Origin: Chloroflexota bacterium
GTDB lineage: Bacteria > Chloroflexota > UBA11872
DNA length: 64,000 bases
Reading direction: 5' to 3'
NCBI GenBank assembly: GCA_022821905.1
Contig: JAJECS010000006.1
Coordinates: forward strand, 186,001-250,000
The notes under the pieces are model-generated. The model was not told the DNA's origin. It ran no database searches and saw nothing but the letters and a program-made list of their open reading frames with translations. This document shows positions 52,898 to 61,302 of the stretch, piece after piece. The translations under genes and the position numbers were made by a program. The number at the start of each line of letters is the position of its first letter. The first letter of the stretch is position 1.

Positions 52898-54250
52898 CTA
52901 AACCACCGCCTCCTGCGAAACCACCGCCGGCGCCAGCACCGATTCCGGCGTGCCGTGGATGACTTTGTTCGCTGCCGGCACGACGGTGACCAGCACTCCG
53001 GCCAGCGTCACGTCGTCGTTCGCCACGATGTAGAAGGGCGAAATGCGCGCGCGTCCGTTCATCACGCGCACCTCATCTGCCTCGAGATCGAAATACGGCA
53101 CCTGCACCCGGCGGCTCTCGAGGTAGGGCTGAAGGACATAGGGACTCGTCGGAAAGCTCTCCAGCGCCTGCTGCACGGACTGTCCCCAGTCATCGGCGGA
53201 CACGTCGTGTCCCACCGTGACTCCTCGCGCGCCCCAGGCCAACTCGGAGAAACCCGACGGTTTGATCACCAGCCGTCGTTGCCGCTGGGTCAGCCCGGCC
53301 AACTCGTCCCAGGTCCGCACCTGCCGCCCGGCGGTCTCCAGCACCGGATCAATCGCGGCGAACGGCGGCAGGGGCGCCGGATCGAGCACCCACGTCGGCG
53401 CCAGGGCCACGCCCAGGCGGTCCATCACGTCGCGGCCCAACTCACCCCGCCAGAAGTCCTGCAGGGCCGCATGCCGGAAGAGCGCCAGCAGCAGCTTCTC
53501 CTCCAGGTAGGCCTTGAACGGCGGCGTGACCACGGCGAGCCGCTGCTTCATCGCGTAAATCAGCAGGTCGATCTTGGGGATGTTGGGCAGGTCGTGCAGC
53601 TCCAGGAAGCGATACACCACGTCCAACCGCCGCGCGTCGTCGCCGAAGCACAGCGCGTCGCCCTCCAGGGAGAGATCCCGTGGATGCACGGCGTGCGCGT
53701 CGAGTCCCAGCGCCCGCAGGTCGGCGGCAATCGAGATCATCTCGCTGCGGTAGTCCTCCGACTCGTCGGCGACCACGATGGCCACCGTCGGGTCGTCGCC
53801 CTCCGCCACCTCGCGAAACATGGCCTCCAGCGCTTGCGGAATGCCCTCGGCGCCGCCGACTGGATCGAAGCCCAGGTCGGCATAGCGCCGGGTCAGGGCC
53901 GCCAGCGTGCCGAATCCCCCCGGCACGGAGTCCAGCTCCGTCGCCCTTAGCGTGCCGTCGTCGCCCGCCATCAGGTCGGGCCGAATGATGCGGGGCAACT
54001 GCGACCGCATCCGCCGCAGCTGGCCGAGCTCGCGGACGCGCTCCGGCTTTCCCTGGTTGAGCAAGCGCAGCACCCAGGGTGGCTGCCGACCCCGCGCGGC
54101 GCTCAGATACAGGCGATTAACCGCCTGATAGAACGCCAGCAGGTCGTGGCCCAGCACGCGCAGGCGATCAACGGTTTCCGGGCGCAGCGGGAAAGGCTCC
54201 GGCGCGACGCGCCATGGGACGCCCGGCGCGTCCGGTCGGACGCTCGGCAC
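52898..54250 (-). CDS. ATP-grasp-like protein of unknown function
   Basis: A protein of about 450 residues with no name I can give with confidence. The C-terminal third reads like a permuted ATP-grasp: LVIKPSGFSELAWGARGVTV for the nucleotide-binding strand, then ALESFPTSPYVLQPYLESRR and a RISPFYIV stretch. The middle carries LDSVPGGFGTLAALTRRYADLG and a NIPKIDLLIYAMKQRL helix. It resembles glutathionylspermidine-synthase-like and circularly permuted ATP-grasp ligases. The start is GTG 54250 but could lie further upstream. It is followed on the opposite strand by a cupin and has no clear operon partner. Confidence 0.5.
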   Translation of the reverse strand: MPSVRPDAPGVPWRVAPEPFPLRPETVDRLRVLGHDLLAFYQAVNRLYLSAARGRQPPWVLRLLNQGKPERVRELGQLRRMRSQLPRIIRPDLMAGDDGTLRATELDSVPGGFGTLAALTRRYADLGFDPVGGAEGIPQALEAMFREVAEGDDPTVAIVVADESEDYRSEMISIAADLRALGLDAHAVHPRDLSLEGDALCFGDDARRLDVVYRFLELHDLPNIPKIDLLIYAMKQRLAVVTPPFKAYLEEKLLLALFRHAALQDFWRGELGRDVMDRLGVALAPTWVLDPAPLPPFAAIDPVLETAGRQVRTWDELAGLTQRQRRLVIKPSGFSELAWGARGVTVGHDVSADDWGQSVQQALESFPTSPYVLQPYLESRRVQVPYFDLEADEVRVMNGRARISPFYIVANDDVTLAGVLVTVVPAANKVIHGTPESVLAPAVVSQEAVV

Positions 54251-54432
54251 GTCGCTGCCGAGGTAGAGCGACTGTTCTCGAAGGGAAGGCGAGCGAGTGT
54301 TCAGCAGGGGCGTCTCACGCGTTGGCGCCGTTGCGCCGTGCGGCCAGCGTTCCGCGGCAGCCGCGGGGAGTCTAGCAAAGGGCCTCCAGCAGGCCGGTTA
54401 TGGTAGCCGGGCAGCAGCCCATGGAGACACCA

Positions 54433-54783
54433 ATGACGATCATCCGCTCGGAATCCAAGCCGCTCGCAGCGACGGATATGCCCGGACTCGAGGCCTGCGA
54501 GGCGCTCAACGCCGAAGCCGAGTCCGGCGCGCTCACCGCCGGCGCCTTCCTCCTGCGACCCAACAGCGAGTTGCCGGTGCATCGCCACCGCATCGAGGAG
54601 GGCTTCTACGTCGTCTCGGGGACGGGCACGCTGCTGATCCGCGACGAGGAGCACCAGGTGGCGGCCGGCGATTTCCTCCTGGCCCCGGCATGGACCCCGC
54701 ACGGCTTCCGCACCGGCGACGGCGAGACGCTGCACTGCGTCTACATGTACCCCGCACTCGACCCCTGGACCGAGATGCTGTAG
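54433..54783 (+). CDS. Cupin-domain protein
   Basis: The 116-residue protein carries the cupin core: ELPVHRHRIEEGFYVVSGTG (motif 1 with two His and a Glu) and VAAGDFLLAPAWTPHGFRTG (motif 2 with a His), which would bind one metal. Such small single cupins often act in sugar or secondary-metabolite pathways or as regulators; the substrate is unknown. ATG 54433 is chosen because GGAG is seven bases upstream; ATGs at 54421 and 54400 also exist. It is convergent with the TIM-barrel gene, 12 bases apart. Confidence 0.82.
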   Translation: MTIIRSESKPLAATDMPGLEACEALNAEAESGALTAGAFLLRPNSELPVHRHRIEEGFYVVSGTGTLLIRDEEHQVAAGDFLLAPAWTPHGFRTGDGETLHCVYMYPALDPWTEML

Positions 54784-54795
54784 GCGGAGCGGCGC

Positions 54796-56568
54796 CTACT
54801 CCCCCGTGCCGTAGGTCTCGAAGCTCCAGCCGTCCAGGTCGCGGATGCGGATGGTGGTGGGCGCCAGTTCCGGCTCGCCGGCGGCGCGCCAGGCGCCAAT
54901 CTCGTCGATGTGCCCCAAGCGGCGCAGGCCTTCCCAGGATCCGGGCTTGTAGGGGCTCGTGTCCCAGAAGTAGAGGTTCTCCACGCCGGCGTCGTACAGC
55001 CCGCCCGCGCGTCGCCGGTAGTCGGCCGAGGCCAACCCGCGCGGCATCACGTTCGGCGCCAGCCGCGTGCCGGTGCCCTTGGTCAGGCGCACCCAAGGTT
55101 CGATGTCGGCCGGGTCCGTCCACGACTGCTGCACGCTGCCCCACGCTGGGTGCGACGAGTAGGGAATCAGCGTGTCCACCAGGCCCTCGCGCACCCACGT
55201 CGGCGCGTCGATGCCGTAGAACAGGTTTTCGTCCTCGAAGCCCGTCACGATGGCCGACACGGCGATCCGGGTCGTGCGACCCAGCCGCGCCGCCTCCTCG
55301 TCCAGCGTCGCCCGCAGCTCGCGCATGAAGAGCGTCAGCGTCTCGGCGCGAAAGGCCAGCCAGCGGGGATCGCGCGGGTCGAGTCGGCGCGGGTCCTCTC
55401 CGAAGCGTTCCAGGAAGCCGTCCACCAGCGGCGTCTCGTACTCGAGCACCGGCATGCGCCGGTTGTAAAACATGCACACGCCGTCGACGCCGTAGGCCGC
55501 CATCTCGCGAAACAGGCTGAGCACGTATGCGCGGGCCGCGGGATGGCTGTAGGAGATGCGCGGCGTCGGGCGGCCCTGCCGGTCCATGCCGCGCTGCTCG
55601 GGATGGTCGGCGATGTATGAGGCGTCGTGCAGGTCCGGCAGCGGCGGCGGCTCGTGGAACCCCGCGACGCGATAGCTGGCGTGCAGCTCCAGGCCCACGT
55701 CGTGCGCGTGCTCCACGGCTATGCGCAGCGGGTCGATGCCCTTCTCGCGGAAAATGCGCCAGCTCTCCGCCACAAATCGGTCGCCCTGGCGCCCAAAGTC
55801 CTGCGCCGTGTCGCACGTCGCCGGCTTGCCGATGGCGCTCAGATAGTTGGTGCGGTCGCCCGCGGCGAACTCCCAGTAGATGCGGCCGAAGTCCGAGTCG
55901 CGGTAGGGCTCGAGCTCGCGGCGAATTTCGTCGGCTTCGGTCAGGCGATAGGACCAGTGCGGCCCGTGGGCGTCGTTGTGGGCGAAGAGGCGCCGGCGGC
56001 TCGAGTCGCCGCGATCGAGTCGGAGCGCCCGCACTTCGTCGTCAGCGAGCGGCACCAGCTTGACATAAGCAATCGTCGCGTCCGAACCCTGCACCGATCC
56101 CGGTGCGTCGCCCGGCGTCACCCGCCAGTTGATCTGGCGGATTTCGAGCTGCTTGTCCGTCAGATCCGCGACCGTCCAGAACAACTCGGTGAATTCTTCG
56201 TTGTCGGCCGAGTGCGTGGTCCAGCCGGGTTCCAGCTCCGGCACCTGGAGAATGGAGAAGGCCGAGTCGCCGCTCAGCCGCACCGCCAGCCGGATGGTGG
56301 CGTCCGGAAACGTGTACGACCCGATGGAGATGGCGTGCCAGCCCCGCGCGTTGAGCGGATAGCTGATCGGCGGCGCGTCGGTTTCCGGGCCGGCAATCAG
56401 CAGCGTGCCGGCGAGATCGCCCGCGGTGTACGCAACCGTCCGCCAGCGTCCCCTGACGGCGCTGCTGCTAACCGCGTCCGAAGGCTGGCACCGGTCCAGG
56501 TCGCAGCGGTAGTCCGCCGGCGCCCGCAGCCACCGGTCCGTGAATCCGTCCCTGGGCGTTTCAGACAT
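54796..56568 (-). CDS. Large TIM-barrel glycosidase-like protein (GHL10/DUF187-like)
   Basis: The 590-residue protein has an N-terminal beta-rich domain (about 1-195; GDLAGTLLIAG, LNARGWHAISIG) that looks like a carbohydrate-binding sandwich, then a barrel with HAHDVGLELHASYRVAGFHE, YGVDGVCMFYNRRMPV and RIAVSAIVTGFEDENLFYGI. The pattern resembles the DUF187/GHL families of putative glycosidases. I cannot assign catalytic acids. No signal peptide is seen. Its neighbours (cupin, glpX) do not indicate a substrate. Confidence 0.5.
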   Translation of the reverse strand: MSETPRDGFTDRWLRAPADYRCDLDRCQPSDAVSSSAVRGRWRTVAYTAGDLAGTLLIAGPETDAPPISYPLNARGWHAISIGSYTFPDATIRLAVRLSGDSAFSILQVPELEPGWTTHSADNEEFTELFWTVADLTDKQLEIRQINWRVTPGDAPGSVQGSDATIAYVKLVPLADDEVRALRLDRGDSSRRRLFAHNDAHGPHWSYRLTEADEIRRELEPYRDSDFGRIYWEFAAGDRTNYLSAIGKPATCDTAQDFGRQGDRFVAESWRIFREKGIDPLRIAVEHAHDVGLELHASYRVAGFHEPPPLPDLHDASYIADHPEQRGMDRQGRPTPRISYSHPAARAYVLSLFREMAAYGVDGVCMFYNRRMPVLEYETPLVDGFLERFGEDPRRLDPRDPRWLAFRAETLTLFMRELRATLDEEAARLGRTTRIAVSAIVTGFEDENLFYGIDAPTWVREGLVDTLIPYSSHPAWGSVQQSWTDPADIEPWVRLTKGTGTRLAPNVMPRGLASADYRRRAGGLYDAGVENLYFWDTSPYKPGSWEGLRRLGHIDEIGAWRAAGEPELAPTTIRIRDLDGWSFETYGTGE

Positions 56569-56626
56569 CTGCGAATCCCCCGCTTTGATGTGAGCGTTTA
56601 CTTCGGGCTATGGTGCAGTTCGGCCT

Positions 56627-57616
56627 CTACGTCGGCCCCAGGCGCACCGGACCGAGGTTTTGGCGGTCGAGAATCTGGATGCTGTCCACGAATCGGATGA
56701 CCGACGTCGGCAGGTCCATCACGAGCGAATGCGTCCGCGCGCCGCCGCCGAAGAAGCGCACCCCGCGCAGCAGGTCCCCGTCCGTGACGCCCGTGATCGC
56801 CACCGCGATCTGGCTGCCGCTGGCCAGGTCCTCGGTGCGGAGGATTCGCTCATCGGGGTCTGACACACCCATCGCCCCCAACCGCTGCCGATCAGACTCG
56901 TCCCGCGGCTTGAAGCGAGCCTGAATCTCGCCGCCGAGGCAGCGCAGGGCCGCGGCGGCCAGCACGCCCTCGGGCGCTCCGCCGATCCCCATCACGGCAT
57001 GGTCCGCGGTACCCGCCACGGCCACCGACACTGCCGCCGTGAGATCGCCGTCGCTGATGAGCTTGATGCGCGCGCCGGCGGCGCGGATTTCCTCGATCAG
57101 CGACTCATGACGCGGGCGATCCAGCACCACGACGGTCAGATCGGCGACCTCTCGTCGTAGCGTGCCGGCGATGATTTGCAGGTTTTCGTGAACCGAGTAG
57201 TCCAGGCTCACGCGGCCGGCAGCCGGCGGGCCGACAATCAGCTTGTCCATGTACGTGTCCGGCGCGTTCAACAGCCCGCCGCGCTCCGCGATGGCCATGG
57301 TCGCGACGGCATTCGGGAGACCGCCGGCCACCAGGTTTGTGCCTTCGAGCGGATCGACCGCGATGTCGAACGGCGTGCCGGTCTCCGGTCCCACGGTTTC
57401 GCCGATGTAGAGCATCGGCGCCTCATCCCGCTCGCCCTCGCCGATGACGATGCGCCCCGCCAGGCCGACCTGGTCGAGCGCGGTGCGCATGGCGTCCACG
57501 GCCAGCGAGTCGGCGTGCTTGCCGTCGCCGTGCCCCATGGCCCGCGCCGCAGCCACCGCGCCGGCTTCCGTCACCCGGGCCAGGGCCGAAGCGGCCGAAC
57601 GATTAGCGGCGATCAC
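56627..57616 (-). CDS. glpX: Fructose-1,6-bisphosphatase class II
   Basis: Hydrolyses fructose-1,6-bisphosphate in gluconeogenesis. The 329-residue protein has the GlpX signatures: RIVIGEGERDEAPMLYIGE, FDIAVDPLEGTNLVAGGLPN with metal-binding acidic residues, LISDGDLTAAVSVA and MGIGGAPEGVLAAAALRCLG. Start is GTG 57616. It is the only central-carbon gene in this stretch and is separated from the suf operon by a large hairpin. Confidence 0.94.
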   Translation of the reverse strand: MIAANRSAASALARVTEAGAVAAARAMGHGDGKHADSLAVDAMRTALDQVGLAGRIVIGEGERDEAPMLYIGETVGPETGTPFDIAVDPLEGTNLVAGGLPNAVATMAIAERGGLLNAPDTYMDKLIVGPPAAGRVSLDYSVHENLQIIAGTLRREVADLTVVVLDRPRHESLIEEIRAAGARIKLISDGDLTAAVSVAVAGTADHAVMGIGGAPEGVLAAAALRCLGGEIQARFKPRDESDRQRLGAMGVSDPDERILRTEDLASGSQIAVAITGVTDGDLLRGVRFFGGGARTHSLVMDLPTSVIRFVDSIQILDRQNLGPVRLGPT

Positions 57617-57671
57617 GAATCAGCATCTCCAATCGCGGTCGCACGGGACGGAGATCTCCAGGCTAGCCGGT

Positions 57672-57733
57672 AGGCGCCCCGATCCGTTCGCCCTGAGCTT
57701 GTCGAAGGGTCCGTCGAACGGATCGGGGCGCCT
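57672..57733 (-). terminator. Perfect 19-bp inverted repeat after the suf operon
   Basis: AGGCGCCCCGATCCGTTCG (57672-57690) is exactly the reverse complement of 57715-57733, with a 24-base loop that contains a family C core (CCTGAGCTTGTCGAAGG). It lies 92 bases downstream of the sufU stop and before glpX. A bidirectional terminator or a mobile palindrome is possible; no T-run follows. Confidence 0.5.
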
Positions 57734-57824
57734 GCTGGCCAAGATCTCCAGCTGTCCAGGCGTGGCCCTATCTCGCCCAAGAGCCCGACCGCCTTCTGTC
57801 GCGCGTAGATCACGATGCGCGAGC

Positions 57825-58289
57825 CTACTCGCGATGGTGCGCCTCGACCGGCTTGCCGCCGGAGTCGGCGAACTGCTTCAGCCCCAGCTGCAGCGTGTTC
57901 CACCCCAGCACCGCGCACTTGATCCGCACCGGAAACTGCCGCACGCCTTCCAGCGCGATGCCGTCGCCCAGCAGATCCTCGTTCGGCTCCTCGCCCTCCA
58001 GCATCATGCCGCGCAGGGCCTGGACGATCTCGTCGATCTCCCCAAGCGGGCGACCCTCGATCGCTTCCGTCATGATCGATGCCGACGCCTGGCTGATTGA
58101 GCATCCGTGGCCGGCGAAGCGCACGCCGGTGACCGTCCCGTCGTCGATTTCGAGCCAGAGCGTGACCTCGTCGCCGCAGAGCGGATTGGCCCCTTCAACC
58201 ACCACGTCCGCGTCGTCCAACGTGCCGCGGTTCCGCGGACGCTTGTAGTGATCCATGATCACTTCGCGATAGAGATCGTCCAGCGCCAT
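57825..58289 (-). CDS. sufU: SufU-type iron-sulfur cluster assembly protein
   Basis: The 154-residue protein has the IscU/SufU ligands: C38 and D40 in ANPLCGDEV, C63 in GHGCSISQ and C125 in RIKCAVLGW. SufU accepts sulfur from SufS through a zinc site and passes it to SufBCD. A 20-residue insertion between the second and third cysteines matches SufU rather than IscU. The gene is last in the suf operon, one base after sufS ends, and is followed by the large hairpin at 57672. Confidence 0.93.
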   Translation of the reverse strand: MALDDLYREVIMDHYKRPRNRGTLDDADVVVEGANPLCGDEVTLWLEIDDGTVTGVRFAGHGCSISQASASIMTEAIEGRPLGEIDEIVQALRGMMLEGEEPNEDLLGDGIALEGVRQFPVRIKCAVLGWNTLQLGLKQFADSGGKPVEAHHRE

Positions 58290-58290
58290 T

Positions 58291-59568
58291 TCAGATCGTG
58301 CCGAAGAAGCGCTGCGCCTTGTCCACGCCCTCGACCAGCCGGTCGATTTCGTCCGTCGTGTTGTAGAGGTAGACGCTGGCGCGCGCGGTGGCGTGAACGC
58401 CCAGCTTGCGCATCAGCGGCTGCGCGCAGTGGTGCCCGGCGCGGATGGCAATGCCTTCGCCGTCGAGCACGGTGCCCACGTCGTGCGGGTGCAGGTCGTG
58501 CACCGTGAACGACACCACCCCGCCGCGTTCGCCGTCCGCCTCCGGCCCATGCACGGACACGCCGGGCATGTCGCTGAGCACGTTGACCGCATAGGACCCG
58601 AGCTGGCGCGCGTGCGCGTTGATCGCATCCATGCCCACGTGTTCGAGGTAGTCCACCGCAACCCCCAGGCCGATCGCGCCGGCAATGTTGGGAGTGCCGC
58701 CCTCGAACTTGTCGGGCAGGTCCGCCCAGGTGGACGACTCCAGCTCCACCATGCGAATCATGCTCCCGCCGAAGTGCGCGGGCTCCATCGCGTCCAGCAG
58801 GGCCTCCTTGCCGTACAGGATGCCGATGCCCGTGGGGCCGGCCATCTTGTGTCCGGAGAACGTCAGAAAGTCCACGTCCAGCGCCTGCACGTCCACCGGC
58901 ATGTGCGGCGCCGACTGCGCCCCGTCGACGGCGATCACCGCGCCGTGCTCGTGGGCCAGGCGGGCCATCTCGGCCACCGGCGCAATCACGCCGAGCACGT
59001 TGGAGACGTGGTGCACGGCCACCAGCTTGGTCTGCGGACCCAGCATGCCGCCGTAGGTGTCCAGGTCGATCACGCCCGCGTCATCCGTGGGGATGAATCG
59101 CAGGCGCGCGCCGCGCCGCTTCGCCAGCGCCTGCCAGGGCACCAGGTTGCTGTGATGCTCGACCTCGGTAAGCAGAATCTCATCGTCCGCGGCGATGTTC
59201 TCGTCGCCCCAGGCGCGCGCGAGCATGTTGATGCCGTCCGTCGTGCCGCGGGTGAAGATCACCTCGTGCGGCTGGGCGGCGTTGATGAAGCGGGCGACCC
59301 GCACCCGGGCGTCCTCGTAAGCCGCCGTGCCCTTCTCGCTCAGGTAGTGGATGCCGCGGTGGATGTTCGCGTTGGTGGTTTCGTAGTACTCCCGAAGGGC
59401 GTCGATGACCACGCGCGGTTTCTGTGAGGTCGCCGCGTTGTCAAGGTAGATCAGCGGCTTGCCGCGCACTTCCTGGGTCAGGATGGGGAAATCTCGCCTC
59501 AGCGCAACGGCATCGAGCGGGGCGGCCCGGTCGGCTGGCGCGACGGCGCCGCGGGTCGAGGTGCTCAT
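58291..59568 (-). CDS. sufS: Cysteine desulfurase SufS
   Basis: The 425-residue enzyme removes sulfur from cysteine with PLP. K241 lies in TFSGHKMAGPTGIG, the active-site cysteine C381 is in RAGHHCAQPLM, and NAATSQKPRVVIDAL plus HEVIFTRGTTDGINMLA are typical of group II desulfurases. It sits between the Rieske gene and sufU with gaps of one to three bases, so it is part of a single transcript. Confidence 0.95.
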   Translation of the reverse strand: MSTSTRGAVAPADRAAPLDAVALRRDFPILTQEVRGKPLIYLDNAATSQKPRVVIDALREYYETTNANIHRGIHYLSEKGTAAYEDARVRVARFINAAQPHEVIFTRGTTDGINMLARAWGDENIAADDEILLTEVEHHSNLVPWQALAKRRGARLRFIPTDDAGVIDLDTYGGMLGPQTKLVAVHHVSNVLGVIAPVAEMARLAHEHGAVIAVDGAQSAPHMPVDVQALDVDFLTFSGHKMAGPTGIGILYGKEALLDAMEPAHFGGSMIRMVELESSTWADLPDKFEGGTPNIAGAIGLGVAVDYLEHVGMDAINAHARQLGSYAVNVLSDMPGVSVHGPEADGERGGVVSFTVHDLHPHDVGTVLDGEGIAIRAGHHCAQPLMRKLGVHATARASVYLYNTTDEIDRLVEGVDKAQRFFGTI

Positions 59569-59571
59569 GTT

Positions 59572-59913
59572 CTAAGTATCGAACAACACCAGGATTCGGC
59601 CCTGCTCGACTTTCGTCTCGTAGACCTGCACCGGCAGGATGGCCGGCAGCGTTCGCGGCCGGCCGGTGCGCACGTCGAAGTGGGAGCTGTGGCGCGGGCA
59701 GCGGATCGTTCCCGCCGCCGGGTTGAAATCGCCCTCCGACAGGTAGGCCTCGTCATGGGTGCACAGGTCGTCCATGGCGAAGATCTCGCCGTCGACGTTG
59801 TAGAGGCCCACCGGCTCGCCGTCGATCTCCACCGCCGTCTTGGCGCCTGCGGGAAACGCCTCGATCGGACCGACGTCCACGTAGCCGCCCTCTGCGCCCT
59901 GCGGTGGGGTCAC
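59572..59913 (-). CDS. Rieske-type ferredoxin in the suf operon
   Basis: The 113-residue protein has the Rieske 2Fe-2S ligands: C51 and H53 in LCTHDEAYLSEG, and C72 and H75 in RCPRHSSHFD. It resembles the ferredoxin component of ring-hydroxylating dioxygenases, with FDVRTGRP completing the fold. It lies between sufD and sufS with gaps of three bases, so it should be made with the cluster-assembly proteins. It may donate electrons or serve as an early acceptor of new clusters. Confidence 0.9.
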   Translation of the reverse strand: MTPPQGAEGGYVDVGPIEAFPAGAKTAVEIDGEPVGLYNVDGEIFAMDDLCTHDEAYLSEGDFNPAAGTIRCPRHSSHFDVRTGRPRTLPAILPVQVYETKVEQGRILVLFDT

Positions 59914-59916
59914 GCC

Positions 59917-61242
59917 TTAGATTCCCGTCGCGCCGTCACTGGTTGGTGCGGGAGCGGTCAGGACCCCGCGCAGCACGTCGCGCACGCCCTCGTGGGGCAC
60001 GCGGTCCAGCACCGCTTCGAAGTAACCCTCGACAATCAGCTCTCGCGCCTGTGACTCGGGAAGTCCGCGCGAGCACAGGTAGTACAGGTGGCTCGGCTCC
60101 AGCGTCGACGTGGTCGCGCCGTGAGTGCAGCGCACGTCGTCCGCCATGATCTCCAGCCGTGGAATCGAGTCCGCCCGCGTGCCGCTGTTCAGCAGCAGGT
60201 TGCGGTTGTTCTGGTAGGCGTTGGTGCGTTGCGCTTTCGGCTCGACGATGATGGTGCCGGCGTAGACGGATCGGGCGCGTCCGTCGAGCACCCCGGCGAA
60301 CAGCAGGTCGCTGGTGCCGTCCGGCGCCAGGTGACCCTGCGTGGTGTGGTGATCCACAAACTGCCGGCGGCCAAGTCTGAAGGCGCCGTTCATGACGACG
60401 CTGGCGCCGGGCTCGATCAAGCCCGCCTCGACGCGGGCCTTGTGGAACCGTCCCCCGACGGTGACATTGGTGCTGGTGAACGTGGCGTCCCGGCCCACGA
60501 TGGCGCGCTGCGACAGGATCGAGCGGGCATCGGTCGCCAGGGCCTGAACGTGCGAGTAGGTGAGCTGCGCGCCGGAGTCCACGAACAGCTCCGTCGCGCC
60601 GTTGACGAGCGCCGGCGAGTCGTGCTCGGCGTCTGCCCACCACTCCACGATCGACGCCTGCGCGCCCTCGCCGAGCGAGGCCAGCAGGTGCGGCTGTTCG
60701 AGGCCCGCGTCGCCGCAGACGACAACGAGGATTGGTTGCGCCAGGGCGGCGCCCCGCGGCACGTGCACCAAGGCGCCGCCCTGCCACAGCGCCGCGTTGA
60801 GGGCCTGGAACTTGCCCTGCTCCGGTGGGATGGCGGTCGTGCTCAGGCGTTCGCGCACCAGCTCCGGCTGCGTTCGGGCGGCCTCCGCCAGGTCCAACGT
60901 CACCACGCCCGCGTCGCGGGCCTCCGGGCTGATGTCGATCACGCGGGCGCCGGCGGCGCTCACCAGCAGGGTGACGCTCGGCGACAGCGCCGCCGCGGGC
61001 ACCGTCGAAGGCACGCGGCCAACACCGTCCCGTGCCGGCGCGGGTGCCAGCGATTCCCATTGCAGCCACCGCAAATTGGTGCGGCGCCATTCCTCGTCGG
61101 TGCGTCCGGGATTCGGCGTGGCGTCGTAAACGTCCCACGCCGCCTGGCGGCGCGCGCGAAGCCAATCCGGCTCCTGCCGCGAGTCGGCGACCTCGTCGAC
61201 CGTGCGACGAGTCAGACCGGGCGCCCGCGCGTCAATCGCCAT
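59917..61242 (-). CDS. sufD: Fe-S cluster assembly protein SufD
   Basis: The 441-residue protein fits SufD: a variable N-terminal region, then the beta-helix core with QPILVVVCGDAGLEQPHLLA and the conserved end GATTSTLEPSHLYYLCSRGL ahead of SQARELIVEGYFEAVL. SufD supports the SufBC scaffold. Start ATG 61242 is preceded by the sufB stop at 61303 with a 60-base gap, and its stop is three bases before the Rieske start. Confidence 0.94.
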   Translation of the reverse strand: MAIDARAPGLTRRTVDEVADSRQEPDWLRARRQAAWDVYDATPNPGRTDEEWRRTNLRWLQWESLAPAPARDGVGRVPSTVPAAALSPSVTLLVSAAGARVIDISPEARDAGVVTLDLAEAARTQPELVRERLSTTAIPPEQGKFQALNAALWQGGALVHVPRGAALAQPILVVVCGDAGLEQPHLLASLGEGAQASIVEWWADAEHDSPALVNGATELFVDSGAQLTYSHVQALATDARSILSQRAIVGRDATFTSTNVTVGGRFHKARVEAGLIEPGASVVMNGAFRLGRRQFVDHHTTQGHLAPDGTSDLLFAGVLDGRARSVYAGTIIVEPKAQRTNAYQNNRNLLLNSGTRADSIPRLEIMADDVRCTHGATTSTLEPSHLYYLCSRGLPESQARELIVEGYFEAVLDRVPHEGVRDVLRGVLTAPAPTSDGATGI

Positions 61243-61302
61243 GCGCGAGCGTCCTTTGTTGCGTACCGGCCCGGATGCTGAGCCTGTTCGGGTCCAGTCG
61301 GG

